Part shown: piece by piece, positions 41,163 through 50,406 of the stretch
Position numbering within the stretch: position 1 is the first letter of the stretch
Layout of the letters: every line of letters starts with the position of its first letter
Assembly: GCF_003966895.1 (NCBI RefSeq)
Contig: NZ_AP018449.1
Span: forward strand, 1,360,001-1,424,000
Direction of reading: 5' to 3'
Length of the DNA stretch: 64,000 nt
From: Methylomusa anaerophila
GTDB taxonomy: Bacteria > Bacillota > Negativicutes > Sporomusales > Sporomusaceae
Program-made: the position numbers and the translations under genes
Notes under the pieces: model-generated
The model's database searches: none
Told to the model about the DNA's origin: nothing
What the model saw: the letters and a program-made list of their open reading frames with translations, nothing else

Positions 41163-42191
41163 GTGAGAAATCTGGCCAAGTTGTTGGGTTTAAACGCCGA
41201 TAAGAATAATGAAAATAAAGTTGTAAAAGTTGTAGAAGACAGCATCCCGGCAGACAAGCCAGTGCTGCGCCCAGTTGGGCCCCAAGATATAGCAGATGCA
41301 AGGGGGATAGTTACTTATCCTGTTAATGGCGACCCGCCTTCGGATGATTTACCGGCTGGCAGTCAGGATGCTACACCGGCGTTAGCGGAAGAGTCCAATG
41401 GGTCTCCCGTTAAATTAGCTATTGAAAGTATCGTTCCCAACCCGTTTCAGCCTCGTAAAACATTTAATGGCGATTCCCTGCAGGAACTGGCTGCTTCCAT
41501 ATCAGAATTTGGCGTGATTCAGCCTTTGCTGGCCCGGCGCCGGGGGGAAGTTTTTGAACTGATTGCCGGTGAGCGGCGGCTTAGGGCCGCCAAGCTGGCA
41601 GGACTGACTGAAGTTCCTGCTATCATTCGCGAGCTTGAAGATAAGGAAATGGCTGAATTGGCCATGATTGAAAATCTTCAGCGGGAGGATCTTCACTTTT
41701 TGGAGGAAGCGGAAGGTTTTCAGCAACTTATTGCCAATTTTAATTTTACGCAGGAAGAGCTGGCTCGCCGGGTGGGTAAGAATCAGTCCACCATAGCTAA
41801 CAAACTTCGTTTATTAAAGCTTGATCCTCATATTCGGCAGGCACTTGTCGGGCAAAATCTTACTGAGCGTCATGCCCGGGCCCTCTTAAAACTGGACGAT
41901 ATGCAAATGCAAAAGGAAATACTGGACTCAGTCCGGGAAAAAGGCCTGAATGTTAGGGAAACAGAGGACTTAATTGAGGCGTATATTGAAGATATGTCTC
42001 AAGCCATGAAAGCTGATGCGGCGCCTAAGCAAACGGTAGTTAAGATTATTAAAGATGTTCGTATTTTTATCAATACAATAAATAGTATAGTTTCGCAAAT
42101 GAAGAAAAATGGCATGGAAATTAAATACAAGCAAGATTTTGACGGCGAGTATGTTAATATTACCATGCAGATAAAAAATGGTAAAAAATAG
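41163..42191 (+). CDS. noc: ParB/Noc family nucleoid occlusion protein
   Basis: A 342-residue ParB-type protein directly after rsmG, where Noc lies in Bacillus. It has an N-terminal stretch rich in Asp and Pro (residues 10-80), the CTP-binding ParB domain with ELIAGERRLRAAKLAGL and IENLQREDLHFLEEA, and the HTH FTQEELARRVGKNQSTIANKL. The open frame starts inside repeat B; GTG 41163 after GGTGGT is the sensible start. Noc binds NBS sites and blocks division over the nucleoid, but this one lacks a clear N-terminal amphipathic helix such as Bacillus Noc has, so it may instead be a second ParB. Confidence 0.85.
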   Translation: MRNLAKLLGLNADKNNENKVVKVVEDSIPADKPVLRPVGPQDIADARGIVTYPVNGDPPSDDLPAGSQDATPALAEESNGSPVKLAIESIVPNPFQPRKTFNGDSLQELAASISEFGVIQPLLARRRGEVFELIAGERRLRAAKLAGLTEVPAIIRELEDKEMAELAMIENLQREDLHFLEEAEGFQQLIANFNFTQEELARRVGKNQSTIANKLRLLKLDPHIRQALVGQNLTERHARALLKLDDMQMQKEILDSVREKGLNVRETEDLIEAYIEDMSQAMKADAAPKQTVVKIIKDVRIFINTINSIVSQMKKNGMEIKYKQDFDGEYVNITMQIKNGKK

Positions 42192-42301
42192 TTTATATTC
42201 AATAAATAGATAAGAGGAAAATCCCGCTTATAAAAGAGGGAGAGCCTTAAAAATTGGACAAGATGGACCGAACTCATAACTATAATCACTATAATCAAAA
42301 A

Positions 42302-42342
42302 ATGCCTCTGACTAATTTAGTAGTTAGGGGCATTTTTTTTTT
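42302..42342. terminator. Bidirectional terminator between noc and metH
   Basis: A 13-bp stem ATGCCTCTGACTA/TAGTTAGGGGCAT (two G-T pairs) is followed by ten T on the plus strand and six T on the minus strand, ending both convergent genes. Confidence 0.9.
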
Positions 42343-42368
42343 AACAGTATAAGATTTTTGTGTTTTTC

Positions 42369-44747
42369 TTAACAGTTAGCTGTTACTAATTGTTTGGCGA
42401 TATTCAGCGCGGCTATTCCGTCGGCGGCGTAGGCGTCGGCGCCTGCCTGCCGGGCGTAATCAGCAGTGAGAACTGCTCCGCCAACAATTGTTTTGGCATT
42501 CACACCGGCAGTTTTTAAAGCGGCGATGGTAATGTCTATTTGCGGCATGGTAGTAGTCATCAAGGCACATAGTCCAACGATGTCCGCTTGATGCTGCCGG
42601 GCGGAGGTCACAACCGCTTCCGGCGAAACATCCTTGCCCAGGTCGATTACGGTAAAACCATTATTTTCCAGTAAAGCGGCCACAATGTTTTTGCCTAGAT
42701 CATGGATGTCACCTTTAACTGTCGCCAGGAGGACTTTGCCAATACTGGCCGATTGGTGAGCGGGAAGCAGTTTTTTGATGGTACTGAAGGCAATTCGCAT
42801 GGTTTCGGCGGCAAGAATAACTTGCGGCAAAAAGCATTGTCCCTGGCCGAAAGCTTGGCCGAGTTCATTCATAGCGGCAGTTAATGCTTGTTCGGTAATG
42901 GTCAGCGGTGAATAGTTTTCGTTAACAGCCTGGCTTACCAGCGGGACAATGCCGTCGGTTTCGCCGTTCATTACTGAGCGGCGAATTTTAGACAGTAAAT
43001 CTGTTTCTGCGGCTTGCTGTTCTCCCTGGGTGTTGACTGGTAGCGCACCTGAATATTTCCGGCTGTAATTGAGTCCTTGGGCGTCGTGCCCGCCTAAGGC
43101 GCCAACCGCCGCCCATATATCCTGCATTAAGGGATCGAAAGGGTTTAATATGGGTGCGTCCAGTCCGGCAGTTACCGCCATAGCGCAAAAGGCGGCATTG
43201 AGTAAATCCCGGCGCGGCAGGCCGTAAGACACATTGCTCAGGCCCATGACGGCAGGGTAGCCGAAATGTTTTCTATATAATTGGAGTGTCTTGAGCGTCT
43301 CAGCGGCGGCTTCGGCGCCGGTCGCTATTGTCATTACCAGGGCATCCAGCAGTAAATCATGGGGGCGAAGCCCGGCTTGGAGCGCCGCGTCAATGATAAT
43401 ACGGGCAACTTCTATGCGTTCGGTCGCCGTTGCGGGCACTCCTTTGTCGCTTAACGGCAGGCAAAGTATCGCCGCACCGTATTTTTTAGCCAGTGGCAGA
43501 AAGGCATCCAGCCGTTCCTGTTCCGCTGAAACTGAATTAATCATGGCCCGGCCGGGATAAGCTTTGAGGCCTGCTTCCAACGCCGCCGGGTCAGTAGTAT
43601 CAATTACCAGTGGAACGGGAACCAGCAGGGACAGTTCTTCAACCGCCTGACGCATAGCTTGTGGCTGGTCGATTCCCGGAACTCCCATATTGACGTCCAA
43701 TATTCCCGCTCCTGCTTCAATTTGCGCCAGGGCCTCTTTTTTTACCGGGACGAAGTTTCTTGCTTTGATTTCTTGGGCCAGATTCTTTCTACCTGTGGGG
43801 TTGATTCTTTCGCCAATAATAACCGGTTGGAAGCCCGGTCCTAAACACACGGTTCTGGTCCGGCTGGTGAGAGCGGTAGGAGTTATTGTATTTTTCCGCG
43901 ATATACCAGTCAAGCCGTCAATTTCCTGTCGCAGTGCCTTGATGTGGTCGGGTGTAGTCCCGCAGCAGCCGCCTATATAACTTGCGCCGGCAGTAGCCAG
44001 TTTCGTGACCCATTCGGCCATTTCCGCCGGTTTTAAGGGAAATATAGTTTTACCGTTAATAAGTTGCGGCATGCCGGCGTTTGGCTGAACACTTACGGGG
44101 ATGTTGACTGCTCCGGCCATGGCTGCCACTAGCGGCAGTAATTGGGCTGGGCCCAGCGAGCAGTTGGCGCCGATTATTGCAGCTCCCAGAGCTTCAAGGG
44201 TAATGGCGGCTGTTGTCGCATCTGTTCCTGTTACAGTCCTGCCGTCTTGCTCAAATGTTAGCTGGCATATTACGGGTTTGTTTGTCACTGCCTTGGCAGC
44301 TAAGAGCGCCGTTCGCATTTCCTGGATATCGATAATGGTTTCAATGATGATATAGTCTGCTCCTGCTTCGTCCAAGGCTTTGATCTGTTCTTTGAATACA
44401 TCGCAAGCTAAGTCAAATGACAGATCACCCAAGGGGGCGGCAAGTTTTCCCGTAGGGCCGACTGAGCCCGCTATTTTAGTCTGAGGCCCGCAGGCTGCCC
44501 TGGCAGCTTTTACAGCTCCTATGTTTAGCAGCGCTACTTTGTCGGCTAATCCGTAATGGGATAATTTAATTCGGTTTGCTCCCAAAGTGTTGGTTTCAAT
44601 AATGTCCGCACCGACCGCAACATATTCGCGGTGTATCGCAGTTACTTTCTCCGGCTGTTCAATATTCCATAATTCCGGGCAATAACCCGGTTTTAAGCCG
44701 GATTGCTGGAGCATAGTACCCATTGCGCCGTCAAATAGCTGTATCAT
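42369..44747 (-). CDS. metH: Cobalamin-dependent methionine synthase without activation domain
   Basis: Transfers methyl from 5-methyl-THF via cobalamin to homocysteine. 792 residues in three modules: homocysteine-binding domain with zinc ligands in GANCSLGP and GGCCGTTP (1-290), pterin-binding domain (about 320-580), and cobalamin cap/B12 domain with KGDIHDLGKN (about 590-790, DxHxxG axial His). The C-terminal SAM activation domain of E. coli MetH is absent here and is supplied by the upstream gene. ATG (complement of 44745-44747) follows AAAGGAG; the frame is open 17 codons earlier. Confidence 0.93.
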   Translation of the reverse strand: MIQLFDGAMGTMLQQSGLKPGYCPELWNIEQPEKVTAIHREYVAVGADIIETNTLGANRIKLSHYGLADKVALLNIGAVKAARAACGPQTKIAGSVGPTGKLAAPLGDLSFDLACDVFKEQIKALDEAGADYIIIETIIDIQEMRTALLAAKAVTNKPVICQLTFEQDGRTVTGTDATTAAITLEALGAAIIGANCSLGPAQLLPLVAAMAGAVNIPVSVQPNAGMPQLINGKTIFPLKPAEMAEWVTKLATAGASYIGGCCGTTPDHIKALRQEIDGLTGISRKNTITPTALTSRTRTVCLGPGFQPVIIGERINPTGRKNLAQEIKARNFVPVKKEALAQIEAGAGILDVNMGVPGIDQPQAMRQAVEELSLLVPVPLVIDTTDPAALEAGLKAYPGRAMINSVSAEQERLDAFLPLAKKYGAAILCLPLSDKGVPATATERIEVARIIIDAALQAGLRPHDLLLDALVMTIATGAEAAAETLKTLQLYRKHFGYPAVMGLSNVSYGLPRRDLLNAAFCAMAVTAGLDAPILNPFDPLMQDIWAAVGALGGHDAQGLNYSRKYSGALPVNTQGEQQAAETDLLSKIRRSVMNGETDGIVPLVSQAVNENYSPLTITEQALTAAMNELGQAFGQGQCFLPQVILAAETMRIAFSTIKKLLPAHQSASIGKVLLATVKGDIHDLGKNIVAALLENNGFTVIDLGKDVSPEAVVTSARQHQADIVGLCALMTTTMPQIDITIAALKTAGVNAKTIVGGAVLTADYARQAGADAYAADGIAALNIAKQLVTANC

Positions 44748-45429
44748 TTTTTTTGGACTCCTTTCGCGCATAGCATTCAGTTTGATGACTCTTGTCACAC
44801 CCTAGATGATCGGTGGGGATTTCCAGGCTAAGGTTGTTAGGGTACAGTCCGATTATGGCTATTGTCGATTTGTGTGGGATAAGCATCATATTATCGGCCA
44901 ACTGTATGCCGATGGAACTTCCTTCTGCAATAGACAGGAGATCAGGTTGAATGCGAGTGTCCCAGTCGTTGTGTCCCGGGCTGAAACGCCGCCCGGCTAC
45001 ATAACCGTAACTTGCCGCTGTTTCCGAGATAATATAGGCTGTTTTATTACAAACTTCTTCGATCCCGACTGTCCCGGCAGCATCCAATAATAATCCCAAT
45101 GTATTTAAGCCTTTTAATAATAGAACAGATACCTGGTTCTCTAACAGTTCGCCAATGGTTGCCGCCAGGACAGCAACTTCCGCCGCGCCGTTAAGGTGTC
45201 TGGTGATACTTTCGTCCGGTAACCGGACCGGTGTCGGCGCGAGAATGGTATTGGATTCTTGATCATAAGGATAAATATTCCATGAGGCTCGGGGCAGTAT
45301 TAGCAGTAATGCTTGGGCACAGGCGTCGCCTAACAGCTGTTCGGGGATGGTCTCTTTCGCCGCTATACCGGCAGAACGTTTTATTTGTTCTAAATCAAGA
45401 TGGCTTAGCTTAGGATTAAAAACAGGCAT
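44731..45429 (-). CDS. Methionine synthase activation domain protein (separate)
   Basis: A 232-residue stand-alone homologue of the SAM-binding reactivation domain of MetH. Motif hints: SLLLILPRASW region, CNKTAYIISETAASYGY and RFSPGHNDWD, with the RxSPGY-like loop that contacts SAM. It would reduce and remethylate inactive cob(II)alamin on the neighbouring MetH. ATG follows GGGAGGT. It overlaps the metH start by 17 bases, so the two halves are translated together as a split enzyme. Confidence 0.88.
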   Translation of the reverse strand: MPVFNPKLSHLDLEQIKRSAGIAAKETIPEQLLGDACAQALLLILPRASWNIYPYDQESNTILAPTPVRLPDESITRHLNGAAEVAVLAATIGELLENQVSVLLLKGLNTLGLLLDAAGTVGIEEVCNKTAYIISETAASYGYVAGRRFSPGHNDWDTRIQPDLLSIAEGSSIGIQLADNMMLIPHKSTIAIIGLYPNNLSLEIPTDHLGCDKSHQTECYARKESKKNDTAI

Positions 45430-45635
45430 TGAGCGTCGACCTCCCGCATTTCCCGGTTTCCGGGGTTTTTACAATCGTCTCGCATCTTATTATTAATTGT
45501 TATATGTTTATAGTTTATAGTTGAATTATATTATATTTTACCAAGATACTCAATTAGATTGTACTTCGTATCTTTATGACAATCCTTATGATAATCCTCC
45601 CGTCATTCTGTATTTTCTGGCAGGAAATCATTTTT

Positions 45636-45663
45636 TTGCGTTGAATGAATGATTTAGTATACT
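45636..45663 (+). promoter_or_regulatory. Candidate soj-parB promoter
   Basis: TTGCGT (45636-45641), 16-base spacer, TATACT (45658-45663). It stands about 20 bases before the soj start, giving a very short leader. Confidence 0.4.
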
Positions 45664-45683
45664 ACTTTTTTTGAGGTGAATTG

Positions 45684-46445
45684 ATGGTTAAAGTGATTGC
45701 AATCGCTAACCAAAAAGGTGGGGTCGGCAAGACGACTACGGCAGTGAATTTGTGCGCCTGCCTTGCTGAATTAGGAAAAAAGGTTCTTTTGGTGGATATC
45801 GACCCTCAGGGTAATTCCACCAGCGGCCTCGGATTTGATAAAGGAAGCATTAAGCGCTGCGTTTACGATTCTTTGGTTAATGATGTTCCTGTGGAGTCAA
45901 TTATTGTTGATACTCAGATACCTAACTTAAAATTGTTGCCTGCCACCATTCAATTGGCTGGCGCCGAGATTGAACTTGTTTCCATGATGTCCCGGGAAAC
46001 GCGCTTCAAAAGGGTATTAGACAGAGCCAAACATAATTTTGAATTTGTATTAATCGATTGCCCGCCTTCCTTGGGTTTACTTACTCTTAACTCTTTAACT
46101 GCCGCTAATTCTGTCCTTGTGCCAATTCAATGCGAGTTCTATGCTCTGGAAGGCCTGACGCAGTTAATGAATACTATCTCTCTGGTACAAAAAAATCTGA
46201 ATCCTGTGCTTACTTTGGAAGGGGTGGTACTTACCATGTTTGATGCCCGGACCAATTTGTCGATACAAGTGGTTGACGAAGTAAAAAATCATTTCCGGCA
46301 CAAAGTATATCAAACCATTATTCCCCGTAATGTCCGGCTTAGTGAGGCCCCAAGCCATGGTCAACCTGTCATAATCTATGATCCCAAATCCAAAGGTGCG
46401 GAAGTTTATTTTGATTTAGCCCGTGAGGTGATTGGCGATGAGTAA
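45684..46445 (+). CDS. soj: Chromosome partitioning ATPase ParA/Soj
   Basis: A deviant Walker ATPase of 253 residues that binds DNA and ParB to segregate origins; in Bacillus it also controls DnaA. Deviant Walker A KGGVGKTTTAVNL at 10-22, and a switch/Walker B LIDCPPSLGLLTLN. ATG 45684 after GAGGTGAATTG; a TTG just before is less likely. It overlaps parB by eight bases and lies in the conserved noc-soj-spo0J region, although metH and its partner are inserted between noc and soj. Confidence 0.96.
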   Translation: MVKVIAIANQKGGVGKTTTAVNLCACLAELGKKVLLVDIDPQGNSTSGLGFDKGSIKRCVYDSLVNDVPVESIIVDTQIPNLKLLPATIQLAGAEIELVSMMSRETRFKRVLDRAKHNFEFVLIDCPPSLGLLTLNSLTAANSVLVPIQCEFYALEGLTQLMNTISLVQKNLNPVLTLEGVVLTMFDARTNLSIQVVDEVKNHFRHKVYQTIIPRNVRLSEAPSHGQPVIIYDPKSKGAEVYFDLAREVIGDE

Positions 46446-47343
46446 ACGTGGTTTAGGCAGAGGTTTAGATGCTTTATTTAGCGCTCCTGACGATATTGAT
46501 GACAAGCCTACGGAAGTATCGATTCAGGAGATTTGTCCTAATCAGTTTCAACCCCGGCGAATATTTGATGAGGAAGCGCTGGCTGAATTGGCTGAATCGA
46601 TTCGGCAACATGGAGTATTGCAACCGGTGGTTGTGCGCAAAACTTTGACCGGCTATGAATTGGTTGCCGGTGAGCGGCGGTGGCGGGCTTCGCAGAAGGC
46701 CGGCCTAAAATCGATTCCTGTGGTTGTTCGTGAATACACCGACGCGGAGATGATGGAGATTGCGCTTATTGAAAATCTTCAACGGCAAGATTTGAATCCT
46801 ATTGAGGAAGCCCTTGCTTTCCGGCGTCTTATAGAGGATTTTGGCTTAACCCAGGAAGAAGTTGCTCAAAAAATCGGCCGCAGCCGGTCGATGATTGCTA
46901 ATATTGTGAGATTATTGAATCTGCATCCCGATGTTCAGGAATTTGTTTCACGTGGAACATTGTCCATGGGGCAGGCCCGTCCGTTATTGGCGATTAATGA
47001 CCCCGCTATGCAAATGGAGTTGGCAAACTGTATTATTGAAGAGGATCATTCGGCCAGGGACGCCGAGGAATTAGTCAGAACATTGTTAGCCCGCAAGCCT
47101 GGCAAGAGGGAGCGGGTGTTGGATCAAAAGCAAACCAATCGTGATCAATTTTTCATGAATGAGTATGAGGACCGTTTAAAATTGATTCTTGGGACGCAGG
47201 TAAAAATTAAACCAGGAAAACTAAAGAGTAAAATTGAAATTGAGTTTTATTCCAATGAGGACTTGGAACGGATTATTGAAGCGCTGACGTATGAGCGTCA
47301 AGAGGGGGAGGCCGGTAAGTTTAAAGGCCAATTAGTAGTATAA
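46438..47343 (+). CDS. parB: Chromosome partitioning protein ParB/Spo0J
   Basis: A 301-residue CTP-dependent clamp that loads at parS sites and spreads. It has the N-terminal Soj-activating stretch SKRGLGRGLDALF, the CTPase domain with LVAGERRWRASQKAGL and IENLQRQDLNPIEEALAF, the HTH LTQEEVAQKIGRSRSMIANI and a C-terminal dimer domain (LERIIEALT). ATG 46438 overlaps the soj stop. A parS site lies inside the gene and another just after its stop. Confidence 0.96.
   Translation: MSKRGLGRGLDALFSAPDDIDDKPTEVSIQEICPNQFQPRRIFDEEALAELAESIRQHGVLQPVVVRKTLTGYELVAGERRWRASQKAGLKSIPVVVREYTDAEMMEIALIENLQRQDLNPIEEALAFRRLIEDFGLTQEEVAQKIGRSRSMIANIVRLLNLHPDVQEFVSRGTLSMGQARPLLAINDPAMQMELANCIIEEDHSARDAEELVRTLLARKPGKRERVLDQKQTNRDQFFMNEYEDRLKLILGTQVKIKPGKLKSKIEIEFYSNEDLERIIEALTYERQEGEAGKFKGQLVV
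46944..46959. promoter_or_regulatory. parS centromere site inside parB
   Basis: TGTTTCACGTGGAACA, the reverse form of the Bacillus consensus TGTTNCACGTGAAACA. As in Bacillus, one site lies inside the parB gene itself. Confidence 0.9.
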
Positions 47344-47347
47344 ACAG

Positions 47348-47363
47348 TGTTTCACGTGAAACA
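47348..47363. promoter_or_regulatory. parS centromere site after parB
   Basis: TGTTTCACGTGAAACA, a perfect palindromic parS, extended to AGTGTTTCACGTGAAACACT. It begins four bases after the parB stop codon. Two sites 400 bases apart form a small loading cluster. Confidence 0.93.
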
Positions 47364-47426
47364 CTAGTGAGATTAGTAATTTGGCAGTACCGGCAAATAC
47401 ATCAATTTATTTTATGGAGGAGCGCC

Positions 47427-48827
47427 ATGCGGACTGAAAAAGACTTGCTGGGAGAAAAGCAGGTGCCGAAACAAGCTTATTATGGCGTACATACACTGCG
47501 GGCGGTGGAAAACTTCCCGCTTTCCGGCTGCAAAGTTCACACTAAGTTAATTCAGGCCATCGGGCTTGTCAAACAGGCCGCAGCTGAGGTAAATAGTGAG
47601 TTGGGCTATCTAACGAAAGAAAAAGGGCAAGCTATTGCTGGCGCCGCCGCCGAGGTGGCAGCGGGGAATTGGGGTGACCAATTCCTGGTAGACGCACTCC
47701 AGGGTGGTGCAGGCACATCCACCAATATGAATGTAAATGAGGTTGTCGCTAACCGGGCCATTGAACTGCTGGGGGGACAAAAGGGAGACTATAGGATAGT
47801 TCACCCGCTAAATGATGTAAATATGCATCAGTCCACCAACGATGTCTATCCAACGGCAATGCGCATAGCAGCCATCTGGCTGTTGAAGCCGTTAAGCGAA
47901 AAGTGCGCTAAACTTCAGGAAGCCCTTCAGGATAAGGAAGCCGAATTTGCCGGCATAATCAAAGTTGGACGGACAGAATTGCAGGACGCGGTTCCGATTA
48001 TGCTCGGACAGGAATTTAGTGCTTATGCGGGAGCTATTGCGCGGGACAGGTGGCGCCTGTATAAAGTAGAAGAACGGTTACGCCAGATAAATCTGGGGGG
48101 AACTGCTGTGGGAACCGGCATAAATGCCAATCCTAAATATATTTATATGGTAAATGACCGGATTCGGCAGTATGCAGGGATTGGCCTTGCCCGGGCGGAA
48201 AATATGATAGATGTGACCCAGAATGCTGATGTATTTGTGGAAGTGTCCGGACTGTTAAAAGCATTGGCAGTCAATTTAGGTAAGATATCTCATGATTTGC
48301 GGCTAATGTCGTCAGGGCCTAAAAGCGGGTTTGGCGAAATTAGATTGCCGGAACGGCAGGCCGGTTCTTCCATAATGCCGGGAAAAGTAAATCCTATCAT
48401 ACCGGAAGCCGTCAATCAGGTTGCGTTCCAGGTAATGGCCTCTGATATGGCAATCGCTATGGCGGCCCAATCCGGGCAACTGGAGTTGAACCCGTTTATG
48501 CCGCTCATAGCTCACCATCTTTTGGCAAGTTTAAGTATATTGACAAATGGAGTTATAATATTAACAGATTATTGTATAAAAGGATTGACTGCGGAACGGG
48601 AGCGATGCCTGGAACTCTTACATAACAGTCAAGTCAGCGTAACCGCTTTAGCGCCGCATATTGGTTATGATATGGCTTCAGAGTTGGCAAAAAAAGCGAA
48701 GAACGAAGGTTTATCCGTGGCAGAGGCAGCGCTGGCAATGAATCTATTATCGCCGGACCGGCTTGATGCCATATTGGATCCCAAAGCCATGACCAAGCCC
48801 GGTATAGCCGGCGGAAAAACGAAATAA
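47427..48827 (+). CDS. aspA: Aspartate ammonia-lyase
   Basis: Converts aspartate to fumarate and ammonia. 466 residues, fumarase/aspartase superfamily. Conserved regions GGAGTSTNMNVNEVVANRA, HQSTNDVYPTAMR and the catalytic loop GSSIMPGKVNPIIPE are present. ATG 47427 follows GGAGGAG; the frame continues 20 codons upstream without support. In several Clostridia and Negativicutes aspA neighbours the hydrogenase maturation genes hydE, hydF and hydG; here hydF follows by 336 bases. Confidence 0.93.
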   Translation: MRTEKDLLGEKQVPKQAYYGVHTLRAVENFPLSGCKVHTKLIQAIGLVKQAAAEVNSELGYLTKEKGQAIAGAAAEVAAGNWGDQFLVDALQGGAGTSTNMNVNEVVANRAIELLGGQKGDYRIVHPLNDVNMHQSTNDVYPTAMRIAAIWLLKPLSEKCAKLQEALQDKEAEFAGIIKVGRTELQDAVPIMLGQEFSAYAGAIARDRWRLYKVEERLRQINLGGTAVGTGINANPKYIYMVNDRIRQYAGIGLARAENMIDVTQNADVFVEVSGLLKALAVNLGKISHDLRLMSSGPKSGFGEIRLPERQAGSSIMPGKVNPIIPEAVNQVAFQVMASDMAIAMAAQSGQLELNPFMPLIAHHLLASLSILTNGVIILTDYCIKGLTAERERCLELLHNSQVSVTALAPHIGYDMASELAKKAKNEGLSVAEAALAMNLLSPDRLDAILDPKAMTKPGIAGGKTK

Positions 48828-49163
48828 CCGGTGGAAAAAGTGAGCCGTAAAAATCAAAGCGGGGAAATTCAATGCCAATACATTAGAATCATAAGGAATA
48901 AAGATTGACGAAGCGAACTAAGGGGAAACGCGTTTGACCACAGAGGGCGCAGAGGACACGGAGGGTTGCAGGGAATTATAACCATTCAACTTTCAGTGTT
49001 TCCATCTGTGTCCTCCGTGTCCTTTTCTAAAATTTAATAGTAAGGGAAAAAAGGAGATAAAACATTGAAATGAAGGTCCTGGCAGTTCGAACTTGAAAAA
49101 TTAAACACAGAATATAGGAAAAAGAAACAATTTACTTTGAGGTAAGCGAAGGAGGGGCAATTT
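48828..49163. repeat. aspA-hydF intergenic region with an inverted AGGACACGGAGG repeat
   Basis: 336 non-coding bases. AGGACACGGAGG (48953-48964) pairs with CCTCCGTGTCCT (49012-49023) over a 47-base loop. The left arm follows CCACAGAGGGCGCAGAGG, a short sequence that is found as a dispersed repeat in many unrelated genomes. The rest is A-rich; the hydF ribosome site GGAGGGG is at its right end. No small gene or promoter was recognised. Confidence 0.5.
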
Positions 49164-50390
49164 GTGCAAGACACTCCTAAAGGATCACGGTTGCATATTG
49201 CCATATTCGGCAGGAGAAATGCCGGTAAATCAAGCTTGATCAATGCATTAACCAATCAGGATATTGCCTTGGTGTCCGATGTTCCGGGAACGACAACCGA
49301 TCCGGTATATAAGGCTATGGAAATACTGCCAATCGGCCCCGTAATGATAATTGATACTGCCGGTATTGATGATGTAGGTGATTTAGGTACTTTGCGGGTA
49401 GAACGGACGATGCAGGTGCTGCATAAGGCCGACCTGGCGATTATCGTTGTTGAGCCGGAAAGCGGCGTAACCGAATATGAGCATTCTCTTATAAGCGCCA
49501 TGAGAAAACGAAACTTACCCGTAGTCTGTGTACTGAATAAGACGGATCTGTATCCAGTGGATGAGAAACAAGTTGAGACCTGGAAACAGGCGCTTGACAT
49601 AGCCATATTACCCATCAGTGCAAGGACCGGGGCCGGTATTGAAGAGTTAAAAGGCCTTATTATAAGAAACGCGCCGGATGATTGGGAAGGACCGCCGATA
49701 ATCGGCGACTTGATCAATCCCGGTGATATGGTCGTACTGGTGGTGCCGATTGATCTTGCCGCCCCCAAAGGCAGGCTAATATTGCCTCAGGTGCAGACTA
49801 TCCGCGATTTACTGGATAATGACGCCTGCGCTGTGGTTGTTAAAGAAAGAGAGCTCAAAGAAGTATTGGAAAATATGGCCGGTCCGCCGCGCATGGTAGT
49901 AACCGACTCGCAGGAATTCATGAAAGTGAGTGCCGACACCCCGCCGGGAGTATTGCTGACTTCTTTCTCCATACTGTTTGCGCGGCATAAAGGCGACTTA
50001 GAAACGTTAGTGGCCGGAGCAAAGGCCGTCGACCATTTAAAGGCAGGGGACAAAGTCTTAATTTCAGAAGGATGCACCCATCATCGTCAGGCGGACGATA
50101 TTGGCCGTGTAAAAATTCCTCGCTGGCTCAGGCAAACGGTGGGGGATGAATTAAGCTTCGAATGGACCGCCGGCAGCACATTTCCGGAAAACCTGCAGCA
50201 GTACAAACTGATAGTACACTGCGGCGCCTGCATGCTTAACAGGCGGGAAATGTTATACCGTCTGGCAGTTGCCAGGGAAGCGGGAGTGCCGATAGTAAAC
50301 TATGGATTACTAATAGCCAAGGTTCATGGCATTCTCCAGCGGGCATTAAAGCCTTTTCCTTTAGCGCAACTTATATTGGAAGATAAGTAG
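49164..50390 (+). CDS. hydF: [FeFe] hydrogenase H-cluster maturation GTPase HydF
   Basis: The scaffold that carries the 2Fe subcluster made by HydE and HydG and inserts it into HydA. 408 residues: N-terminal GTPase domain (GRRNAGKSSLINAL, GTTTDP, DTAGIDD, NKTD), middle dimerisation domain, and C-terminal iron-sulfur ligands in EGCTHHRQ (CxH) and VHCGACMLNRREM (HCxxC). Start is GTG 49164 after GGAGGGG. It shows that the organism makes [FeFe] hydrogenase, though hydE, hydG and hydA are not in the window. Confidence 0.96.
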   Translation: MQDTPKGSRLHIAIFGRRNAGKSSLINALTNQDIALVSDVPGTTTDPVYKAMEILPIGPVMIIDTAGIDDVGDLGTLRVERTMQVLHKADLAIIVVEPESGVTEYEHSLISAMRKRNLPVVCVLNKTDLYPVDEKQVETWKQALDIAILPISARTGAGIEELKGLIIRNAPDDWEGPPIIGDLINPGDMVVLVVPIDLAAPKGRLILPQVQTIRDLLDNDACAVVVKERELKEVLENMAGPPRMVVTDSQEFMKVSADTPPGVLLTSFSILFARHKGDLETLVAGAKAVDHLKAGDKVLISEGCTHHRQADDIGRVKIPRWLRQTVGDELSFEWTAGSTFPENLQQYKLIVHCGACMLNRREMLYRLAVAREAGVPIVNYGLLIAKVHGILQRALKPFPLAQLILEDK

Positions 50391-50406
50391 AAAGGGGGAA
50401 GTTAAG

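Noticed and set aside
42192..42301. Possible small gene between noc and metH
   Set aside because: No frame with a start and ribosome site; the stretch is only a purine-rich spacer before the terminator.
45430..45683. SAM or cobalamin riboswitch upstream of the split metH genes
   Set aside because: No core motif of either class is visible in this gap or elsewhere near metH.
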